Assembly: GCA_022844575.1 (NCBI GenBank)
Contig: JALHLL010000029.1
Location: 1 to 22,528 of the forward strand
Direction of reading: 5' to 3'
Origin: a bacterium
Lineage (GTDB): Bacteria; Bacteroidota; Ignavibacteria; Kapaibacteriales; UBA961
DNA length: 22,528 bases
How positions within the stretch are numbered: the first letter of the stretch is position 1; every line of letters starts with the position of its first letter. Below, in pieces: positions 7,840 through 14,458 of this stretch. Position numbers and translations under genes: made by a program. The notes beneath the pieces were generated by a model. That model saw only the letters and a list, made by a program, of their open reading frames with translations. It had not been told where the DNA came from and ran no database searches.

Positions 7840-8664
7840 ATGAATACACAAAGATTTCAATTATCCATGATTCCGATAGAGGAGGTGTTTCTGCATGAAG
7901 AAACCGACCCCTTCCGTGTTAACAAATTAAAGAAAAGAATAGAAAGTTCGGGTACTCTTCGGAATCCGCCTATAGTCGCTCGGATGGATACCGGATATGT
8001 TGTGCTTGACGGCGCAACACGCACAACCTCATTACAACAAATAGGTGCTTCGCATGTATTGGCGCAAGTTGTAAAATATGGCGAGCACGGTATTTCCGTT
8101 GATACATGGAATCATATTTTGCCGGATATGAGTGATACTGATGTGATAACAACGATAGGTGCTATTGAGGGAATCAGTCTTATCACCACCGATATAGTTA
8201 ATGCAACCGAGTTACTTGAAAAAAGAAAATGTGCAGGATATATTTATTGTTCCCCCGATTGCTCAATGATATTGGATACGGCGACAGATTTGAATAAAAT
8301 GGTGCGTATTCTGCGAAAAGTGGTTTCCACCTATAAACAACATGGGGAAATTTACCGCCTTGCACAAGCGGATCTGGAACAAATAATTGCCTCAAGAACC
8401 ATACATTCGGCGGTTATGGTATTTCCCCGATTTACACCCGAAGAGATTTGTTCTATAGCAGTTCAGGCTGAGAAATTACCGGCAGGTATTACCCGCCATA
8501 TTATACCCGGCAGGGTGCTTAATGTAAATATACCTTTGGATTGGTTAATAGGTGCGGGAACAACGGCGGAAAAGAATAATTGGCTCGATTCATGGCTTTC
8601 CGCAAAAATTGTGGATAGCAAAGTACGATACTATCATGAACCCGTGTTTATTTTTGATGAATAA
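7840..8664 (+). CDS. ParB/Srx-fold protein of the SerK/SbnI type (possible free-serine kinase)
   Basis: A 274-residue protein with an N-terminal ParB/sulfiredoxin-like domain (about 8-80). The order is IPIEEVFLHEETDPFRV, a helix LKKRIESSGTL, then RNPPIV and VVLDGATRTTSLQQIGA. The N-terminal HEE (19-21), the RNP and the DG-x-x-R loop (57-61) resemble the family containing archaeal ADP-dependent serine kinase SerK and staphylococcal SbnI, where a Glu in the equivalent HEE segment is catalytic. The C-terminal part (90-274, beginning near ISVDTWNHIL) is not a DNA-binding ParB domain: no partner-binding box, CTPase motif order or helix-turn-helix is visible. A kinase making O-phosphoserine is therefore favoured over a chromosome-partition protein, by similarity only. 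No SD; a strong terminator follows. Confidence 0.72.
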   Translation: MNTQRFQLSMIPIEEVFLHEETDPFRVNKLKKRIESSGTLRNPPIVARMDTGYVVLDGATRTTSLQQIGASHVLAQVVKYGEHGISVDTWNHILPDMSDTDVITTIGAIEGISLITTDIVNATELLEKRKCAGYIYCSPDCSMILDTATDLNKMVRILRKVVSTYKQHGEIYRLAQADLEQIIASRTIHSAVMVFPRFTPEEICSIAVQAEKLPAGITRHIIPGRVLNVNIPLDWLIGAGTTAEKNNWLDSWLSAKIVDSKVRYYHEPVFIFDE

Positions 8665-8683
8665 ATGAGGCAGCATAAAAAGC

Positions 8684-8719
8684 AAAAGCCGTTTCGGAAA
8701 TCCCGAAACGGCTTTTTTA
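8684..8719. terminator. Bidirectional terminator between convergent genes
   Basis: A perfect 14-bp stem, AAAAGCCGTTTCGG (8684-8697) and its complement (8703-8716), with a five-base loop and a T run on the plus side. An A-rich stretch on the left gives a T-rich tail on the minus strand, so it can end both the plus-strand gene stopping at 8664 and the minus-strand gene stopping at 8747. Confidence 0.88.
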
Positions 8720-8746
8720 TTACGAATCTAACTAATCCTGCAAATC

Positions 8747-11674
8747 TTAGCGTACAATCATGAACGGTACACTTACGGATTCGCCATTTGTTATTGCTAC
8801 TATACGATATGTACCTGCAGCAAGTTTTGCAGCATCAACCGAGAAAGGATAATTTCCGTTTGAAAGCGTACCATTGAATAAGGTCATTACCGATGCACCT
8901 TTCATATCAAGTACGGAAATTTTTACTGATTGAGGAGCGGCATTCGTTACTGCAAGGTTTACAAGCGATTGAACTGAAGCCGGATTAGGACCAACGGAAA
9001 TAGCCATTGATTGAGAAACCGCATCATCTTGTACACCCGAAGCTACTGCCGAGGCACTTACTTCTATTGAGAAAATGTCTTCTTTACCATCTTCCAATTT
9101 GGAAGTAACGATCATTGTAGCAGCGAAGTTACCTGCTTTATCACCCGTAAAGCCGAGTTTGAACGGTAATTCGATATTTGCAGGTAATAGGTCATGTTTT
9201 GTTATTACACTGAAATTAGCTGCATTGGTACCTTCAAATTTAATACTATTGATGGTAACAGCTTGTGCGGAAGAATTTTTCAATTTGAGTGTGCTTTCTG
9301 CAGGTGTTCCAACAGCTACCGAACCGAAATTAACATTCTGAACCGTTGCTTTTAATACGGAAGGAACCGGTGCATCGCTTACGCCTTTGCCTTCTATATC
9401 AATCGTGAAGCTATTATCTTCTTCGCCATCGGCATTAGAAACAAATTGAAGAGTTGTTAAATACACTTTTTCAGCAGTCGGTTTGAAACTAACGGCAAAT
9501 TCTCTTTTTTGACCCGGCTCAATTGTCAATGGCATTGCAGGTTCATCAAACATGAATGCATCTTTATTTAAGTCGCCTAATTTAACCGATTTCACAATAA
9601 GAGGAATTTCGCCCTGATTTTCAATATCGAATTTTATTTCCGCTTCTTTGTTAATAACAACCTCTTTAAAATCAATAGAATTTACCGAGGCAGCAATTTT
9701 AGCAACTTTCGCTACTTCCACTTTGCCCTCAAGCAACCAATCCCACGATTTTTGTATGAATTGTGAACGAACATAAGAATTGTTATATGCCTCAACTGGT
9801 GCAGTAAGGAATACCAAACGACCTTTATTATCATTTTGATAACTTACACCCACAATATTGTCAGATTTATTATCAACAGTAAAGATAGGAGTACAAGGAC
9901 TGCCGGAAGCTATGTTTATAAGGTCGGTGTACATCGTATAGTTGGTAGGAGAATCGTTACCAAGCCCATTAACCCCATCGGAAATAGGATTACCTTCTAT
10001 ACCTGCCACATTGTATTTGATAAATCCATAAGTTTGCCCACTAACAGTATGGCGTATAACACTTTGTTTCAACTGAATTTTCAACAAGTTTTTAAAGAAA
10101 TTAACGGCTTCAGGAACATTACCTTGTGCTGCATTCGGATCAGCACTTGTCCACCATAATGCACGCGGAGCCGAAAGGAAAACACTTTTACCATTAGCCA
10201 ATAATTCCGTAACAATCTTCGCAACATTAGGAATGAGTCCTGTTGTTAATGCAAGGGGCAATGGAGGTAGTACTGCTGTTTGAGTTACAATACCGCCTGA
10301 TAATAGGAATGTAAACCCATCAAATTGATCTTTATATGCGTTGAACACATTTTCGTCCCAAGCACCAAGATTAATTACTCCTTCACCATACAATTGACTT
10401 TCTCCCATTAAAGTAACATAATCTTCACCCCAATTACTATAACCACCTAATTGACTAAAAGCGTATTTAGCATTATCAGTGAGTGCATACACCATCACCG
10501 AGTTTTCCTTGGGCTCAATACCAGTTTTTGGCTGCGGAGTTGCGCTCACACTAACTTTAGCCAACACCGGTGAGCCGAATGAAGAGGCCGGCGTTATTTT
10601 GACTGTAACATCAGCCGATTTGCCTGCTGCAACTTTAACAGTTGAAGGAGTCACTTCTGCTAACCAATCTCCCGGATAATCACTGTTATCCTCGTTAACC
10701 ATAACATCATAAGTTAATTCGACTGCATTATTGTTTCTGATGGTAATTGTTTTTTCAATTACTTCGGCAGCTTTAGCAACATTATAAGGTTTCACCATTA
10801 ACATTTCGGCACGAGCGGAACGAACCATTAGTTTTTCTTCTTCCGCATTTAGAATACGTCTCGCGATTTTTGTATCGGTATTATACTCAGCAACCATCGC
10901 TACCAAATGAATTTTTTCAGGTTTCCAAGCATTATCAATTTTGGTGTTAAATACATAGGTTTTTGCGTCACCTGATTGTACGGAATTTGGTAATGATCCC
11001 ACTGCACCAAAAATATCGCCGACAGCTTTTCTTACCACATGGCGATGATAGAAGTTTTTAATGGGATTACCTTTTTGATACCATTTTTTCTGACTCGGAT
11101 CTGTATGGTACGCATTTACCTGATCATAGCCTGCACCGGAGCCCATAACACTATCTTCAACGATAATGAGTATGAACCTCTTATCTCCATCATGCTTGTC
11201 GAAGAATTTTGCTTCCAATTCAACTTTTAGACTTCTTGTACCTGAATTGAAATCGACATTTTTAAAATTTACTTCAACCATTGATGTAGGTTTGGTACTC
11301 AAAAGTCTAGCTGCATCATCAGCTGCATATGCAGGATGTTCGGCAATTCTACTTTCCCTATTCAAACAACCACTTGGGAAACTTCCAGCTTTAAAATATC
11401 CTGAATTCATCAAAGTCATTTGTTCAGGAATTTTCATCTGTTCTATATATCCATCAGGACCATGGTATGCTAATAGTATTGCATCGTTAGGATATTGTTT
11501 TTCTAAATTTTCAAATGCTTCAATACCGCCCGGACAATATTGGCACCATGCTCCGGTTTGTTTTTCAACTACCATCTTACGTTTAGGTAATTGGGCATTT
11601 GTTATCGCAGTACAGAATAGTGTCAGAACTGCCAACACCATAATATTGCGATGAAAGAAGAATCGGTGTACCAT
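8747..11674 (-). CDS. Secreted Omp28/thioredoxin-like protein with HYDIN-type repeats and T9SS sorting domain
   Basis: A 975-residue exported protein. Residues 1-27 are a signal peptide cleaved after TNA; the Cys in the core (LTLFC) is not a lipobox. Residues 33 to about 285 match the Omp28-type thioredoxin-like domain, with W43-C44-Q-Y-C47-P at the redox position. A long middle region (about 300-670) has Ig-like stretches of no recognised family. Two ASPM/SPD-2/Hydin (choice-of-anchor D) repeats lie at about 680-780 and 785-880. The T9SS type-A sorting domain is at 893-975 (SVGPNPAS, DMKGASVMTL, AAGTYRIV, ending VPFMIVR). CGGAG upstream supports the start. It probably sits at or beyond the outer membrane; redox activity is suggested by the CxxC but unproven. 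It is transcribed alone, ending at the bidirectional terminator. Confidence 0.9.
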   Translation of the reverse strand: MVHRFFFHRNIMVLAVLTLFCTAITNAQLPKRKMVVEKQTGAWCQYCPGGIEAFENLEKQYPNDAILLAYHGPDGYIEQMKIPEQMTLMNSGYFKAGSFPSGCLNRESRIAEHPAYAADDAARLLSTKPTSMVEVNFKNVDFNSGTRSLKVELEAKFFDKHDGDKRFILIIVEDSVMGSGAGYDQVNAYHTDPSQKKWYQKGNPIKNFYHRHVVRKAVGDIFGAVGSLPNSVQSGDAKTYVFNTKIDNAWKPEKIHLVAMVAEYNTDTKIARRILNAEEEKLMVRSARAEMLMVKPYNVAKAAEVIEKTITIRNNNAVELTYDVMVNEDNSDYPGDWLAEVTPSTVKVAAGKSADVTVKITPASSFGSPVLAKVSVSATPQPKTGIEPKENSVMVYALTDNAKYAFSQLGGYSNWGEDYVTLMGESQLYGEGVINLGAWDENVFNAYKDQFDGFTFLLSGGIVTQTAVLPPLPLALTTGLIPNVAKIVTELLANGKSVFLSAPRALWWTSADPNAAQGNVPEAVNFFKNLLKIQLKQSVIRHTVSGQTYGFIKYNVAGIEGNPISDGVNGLGNDSPTNYTMYTDLINIASGSPCTPIFTVDNKSDNIVGVSYQNDNKGRLVFLTAPVEAYNNSYVRSQFIQKSWDWLLEGKVEVAKVAKIAASVNSIDFKEVVINKEAEIKFDIENQGEIPLIVKSVKLGDLNKDAFMFDEPAMPLTIEPGQKREFAVSFKPTAEKVYLTTLQFVSNADGEEDNSFTIDIEGKGVSDAPVPSVLKATVQNVNFGSVAVGTPAESTLKLKNSSAQAVTINSIKFEGTNAANFSVITKHDLLPANIELPFKLGFTGDKAGNFAATMIVTSKLEDGKEDIFSIEVSASAVASGVQDDAVSQSMAISVGPNPASVQSLVNLAVTNAAPQSVKISVLDMKGASVMTLFNGTLSNGNYPFSVDAAKLAAGTYRIVAITNGESVSVPFMIVR

Positions 11675-11709
11675 AGTAACTCCGAAAATGAATGGTTAAA
11701 TATGTAAAC

Positions 11710-11835
11710 TAAAAGTTAGTTGGTTTCGGTGATTAGTAACTTTTACTTGCATTGTACAGCATCACATTATTGCAATAACTACACAACAAGAGTTTTGTCG
11801 CATTCTATAGAACTCTTGTACATGCAAATTTGCAT
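11710..11835. promoter_or_regulatory. Three dyad-symmetric elements upstream of the Omp28-like gene
   Basis: The 328-bp gap 11675-12002 has no gene. It holds two inverted repeats with perfect 9-bp arms, 11710-11718 with 11737-11745 and 11786-11794 with 11811-11819, and a 14-bp perfect palindrome, ATGCAAATTTGCAT, at 11822-11835. On the minus strand they lie in the leader or promoter of the 975-aa gene and could be operators or leader hairpins. I found no consensus promoter here. The region is AT-rich, so some dyads may be chance. Confidence 0.35.
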
Positions 11836-11905
11836 TCTTTTTTGAAATATGCAAGTACTTTATTGTAATGAGGAATAAGAATGTGATAAGTTTCACTATA
11901 AACAG

Positions 11906-11945
11906 AAAAAAAAAGCGGATTCCTGCTAAGCAAGAACCCACTTTT
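11906..11945 (-). terminator. Terminator of the Cys-rich T9SS gene
   Basis: A 16-bp stem, 11911-11926 with 11930-11945, including three G-T wobbles and a TAA loop. A run of A at 11906-11914 reads as a T tract on the minus strand. It lies 57 bp after the stop at 12003. Confidence 0.82.
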
Positions 11946-12002
11946 GTGAATCACCTTAACATCATAACATGTACCTAAGTTAGATACAGTAGATATCTTG
12001 TA

Positions 12003-13694
12003 CTACTGTTTTACAAACGGTATGGTCTGCGAACCTGTATCCGTTTTTACTTTTATCATGTATTGCCCTATCGCTAAAGTTGCAATATCAATATCAAAGG
12101 TACTATTTCCAGTTTTTAACAAACCTTCATGTATGGTGATAAGTTTATTACCTACCATATCATAAATATCCGCACTGACTGCTGTAGTTGCTTGTGTATT
12201 CTCTACAGATAACGTAATATGTTGATTGGCAGGGTTAGGGTTGGCAGAAAGCTGAATAGCTTGCTCTGTGCGCCCAGTTTCAGCTTCCATACTCCCCATT
12301 TTAACTACTCCACTTGTGCACGCGGGAATAGTAATAGATTTTGTGCAGAGTACATTGTTACTCATATCGTAAAACTTTAGAACATAAGTTGTATTAACGC
12401 TCGTCGGGCATGGTGTGGGACTCCAAATGTAATCCTGTAGTGTACCTCCACCTATACCAATGCCATTAACAAGTGCATCATCTTTGAACAAACCAATTGA
12501 GCCAATAACCGGGCAGTTTGGCGTTGGTTTTTGGTTGATTATTATTAAAGGTGAACAACACAGTGTAGTGGGGCTCGTTACAATACAGCATGTTTTTCCA
12601 TCTAAAAATTCTTGTTCAGTTGGATTCCTTAATGTTACTTCTATTGCGTCGCAACATTCTATATTTGAACATTCTAAGGAAAGATTTTTCTGTAAACATA
12701 GCTGATTAGAAGGTCCCATTAACTTAAGGTCAAATAGTATTGCTGAAGCTCCCGGCTCTCTACAGATTGTTGCTAACTCCGTAGAGGTATGACTTGCGAA
12801 AGAGCTTGGATAGGGTACACCCGAATTATTAGTAAACACGTACGTACTACCAATTGTTGTCATAGTGACACCCGATGAAGGAGTAACTGAAATACCGGGA
12901 ACTATTGGCATGATTATTTTATATGGACCTGAACTGCTATAGATATCGCAAGGTTGATTATTATTTGCATATAATTTAAAGCAACATTGACCTGGAGTTG
13001 AAACAGTTCGTTTTAAGACAAAATCTAATTTTGTATCTTCACATTTGCAAATACATTTGAACTCAATCTCTTTGGTACACACTAATACCCCATTTGCATC
13101 ATAAAAGTCAACCGAGTAGTAACTTTCTGAGCCATAAGAATCATCTCCGCAGATGTTTTCAAGTGTACGAGTTGTATTCTGACCAATTGGTGGGACACCA
13201 AGAGCCGTAGCATTCCACTCTATGTAGGTATTACCACTTCCATCCTTCACAACCATTCGGGAGATGGAGCAACTATTTTTTGTCTCGAAAGTGATATCAT
13301 AACAACAGGCAAGTTTCCGTTGCACTTTAACTAAGAAATCACAACAATCCGAAGTATTTGAAACAGCCACATCATCAATATAATTGTATGAAAAACACCA
13401 TCTCGAATTGTCTGGGGGTTCAGGCCACCAACCTGCTGGTGGAATATCTTGTGTAAAGTCTCCTATAGTAAGGTATTTCTTATTCGTTCCTGTTATGGTG
13501 ATGGGTATTGAAACTAATTGCCAATCGCTATTGTGGTAAAACGGGGGAACTGGAGGCGTATTATCTATACCATAGTCACCTATCGCAGGATTAACATAAC
13601 CGTCTCCTCCGTTAGCATCCGTTGACGTAACTGGATTAGCCGTTAGCAGGGCACCTATTGATTTTATATGATCACCATATTCTGACCCACGAAT
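12003..13694 (-). CDS. C-terminal part of a frame-interrupted Cys-rich T9SS-secreted protein
   Basis: This frame is open without a stop from the minus-strand ORF end at 12003 back beyond 13694, so it continues the signal-peptide ORF 13664-14134 rather than starting at the GTG at 13370. Translation upstream of that GTG is plainly coding (for example IRGSEYGDHIKSIGALLT, YLTIGDFTQD and, just before it, CFSYNYIDDV). From about 13370 it encodes three degenerate Cys-rich modules of some 110 residues, each opening with a Cys or Cys-Cys and most closing with a YD-x-x-x-x-VLCTK-like strand. The last 82 residues form a T9SS type-A sorting domain (ANPNPANQ, DMVGNKL, IGQYMIKV, ending IPFVKQ). It has 563 residues in this frame. 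Joined with its N-terminal part the protein would have about 710. The function is unknown; a secreted adhesive or binding role is inferred. Confidence 0.8.
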   Translation of the reverse strand: MRGSEYGDHIKSIGALLTANPVTSTDANGGDGYVNPAIGDYGIDNTPPVPPFYHNSDWQLVSIPITITGTNKKYLTIGDFTQDIPPAGWWPEPPDNSRWCFSYNYIDDVAVSNTSDCCDFLVKVQRKLACCYDITFETKNSCSISRMVVKDGSGNTYIEWNATALGVPPIGQNTTRTLENICGDDSYGSESYYSVDFYDANGVLVCTKEIEFKCICKCEDTKLDFVLKRTVSTPGQCCFKLYANNNQPCDIYSSSGPYKIIMPIVPGISVTPSSGVTMTTIGSTYVFTNNSGVPYPSSFASHTSTELATICREPGASAILFDLKLMGPSNQLCLQKNLSLECSNIECCDAIEVTLRNPTEQEFLDGKTCCIVTSPTTLCCSPLIIINQKPTPNCPVIGSIGLFKDDALVNGIGIGGGTLQDYIWSPTPCPTSVNTTYVLKFYDMSNNVLCTKSITIPACTSGVVKMGSMEAETGRTEQAIQLSANPNPANQHITLSVENTQATTAVSADIYDMVGNKLITIHEGLLKTGNSTFDIDIATLAIGQYMIKVKTDTGSQTIPFVKQ

Positions 13695-14134
13695 TTTAAA
13701 AGTAATGTATACGTTTGTCCTACTATTAATGCGGACTGCAAACGTACAGAAATGTATTCTCGATATTCATTCGCACCAACCTCACTAATAACTACACCGC
13801 TAAACGCTTTATCTCCAATAAGGTTAGGTGCATCAACATCGTCAGGTGGAATTACAGGTGAATAAGCTCTGGCCGGTACTGAATAATAAAAATTTGGATT
13901 GCAACCATGATAATATTCAGGTGTAGCATTTGTTGGGTTTCTCCAACTTACGACAAGGTTATTATATCCAGTCGGAGCATTGAAATAAGTGCCATTCCAG
14001 ACACCCGTTGGACAGCCTGGGGCGAGTTTAAGAGTAAATTTGGGGTTCGGAATTTGGGATAATGCATTTATCCCAGGCAATAACATAAACAAAGCCAATA
14101 GTATGGCTTTACACAAGTTTTGCTTTCGCAACAT
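13664..14134 (-). CDS. N-terminal part of the same frame-interrupted T9SS protein
   Basis: This holds the signal peptide (hydrophobic core AILLALFMLL, cleavage after INA) and the first half of a beta-sandwich domain widespread in Bacteroidota secreted proteins. In that domain an N-terminal IPNP is followed by a Cys-Pro, WRNPTNATPEYYHGCN, and later YREYISVRLQSALIVGQTYT. The second half of the domain (YLTIGDF, YNYIDDV) lies in the other frame. An earlier in-frame GTG exists at 14146, but I prefer the ATG at 14134 because GAGG sits six bases upstream. In the zero frame translation runs past the junction at 13694 into nine unrelated codons and a TAA at 13664-13666. Either it is an N-terminal fragment of a broken gene, or a short product made beside a frameshifted long one. 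Confidence 0.75.
   Translation of the reverse strand: MLRKQNLCKAILLALFMLLPGINALSQIPNPKFTLKLAPGCPTGVWNGTYFNAPTGYNNLVVSWRNPTNATPEYYHGCNPNFYYSVPARAYSPVIPPDDVDAPNLIGDKAFSGVVISEVGANEYREYISVRLQSALIVGQTYTLLLKFVGQNMVII
13694..13700 (-). other. Frame junction at a T TTA AAA slippery heptamer
   Basis: On the minus strand the zero-frame codons CTT TTA AAA TTC contain the heptamer T TTA AAA (13700 down to 13694), which has the X XXY YYZ form of -1 frameshift sites. Slipping back one base leads to ATT CGT GGG and the long downstream frame. One extra A in the AAAA run would give the same protein. An SD-like AGGA lies 17 bases upstream, farther than in known bacterial examples, and I could not identify a stimulatory hairpin downstream. 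Confidence 0.6.
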
Positions 14135-14263
14135 AAAAAACCTCACATAAATAAATAATAAAAAAGTGATAATAGCGGTAACAATTTGGGGTTATCGCTT
14201 CTATAACAAGGTAATAAAGTACACATTACATCACCGACAAGCTTGCGGTTTGTCTGGCTATCC

Positions 14264-14294
14264 CAAAAATAAGAAACAGTTTGAATTATCCAAA
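14264..14294 (-). promoter_or_regulatory. Bacteroidota-type promoter of the Cys-rich T9SS gene
   Basis: On the minus strand, TTTG (complement of CAAA at 14291-14294), 19 bp, then TATTTTTG (complement of 14264-14271): an exact consensus match with the same spacer as the promoter at 4788-4818. It implies a leader of about 120 nt before the ATG at 14134. The rest of the 324-bp divergent gap (14135-14458) holds a small hairpin near 14232-14250 and no gene; I could not find an equally good plus-strand promoter for the gene at 14459. Confidence 0.7.
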
Positions 14295-14458
14295 TACTTT
14301 TGAAAATTACGATATGTTAAATCATCTTTTCACCCTAAGTAGTTGTGTACATCTTTTCATAATCCGCATTGTTTCATGCACTTCAGCATACTTTATTGTT
14401 GTACAGTTAATAATTTGTAGTTTGCCATAATTGTCTATTTCAGTTAAGGGGTTATCCG

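Noticed and set aside
11166..11654. Plus-strand ORF of 162 codons antisense to the Omp28-like gene
   Set aside because: It is a shadow of the coherent 975-aa secreted protein, lacks an SD, and its translation is low-complexity Ser/Cys/Phe without any motif.
12003..13370. GTG at 13370 as the start of a separate 455-aa protein
   Set aside because: No signal peptide follows it, although a T9SS tail requires one. The same frame stays coding for 324 bases upstream and completes a domain begun in the other frame.
14232..14250. Hairpin GACAA with TTGTC between the divergent secreted-protein genes
   Set aside because: Only five or six base pairs with a nine-base loop and no T tract; likely chance.
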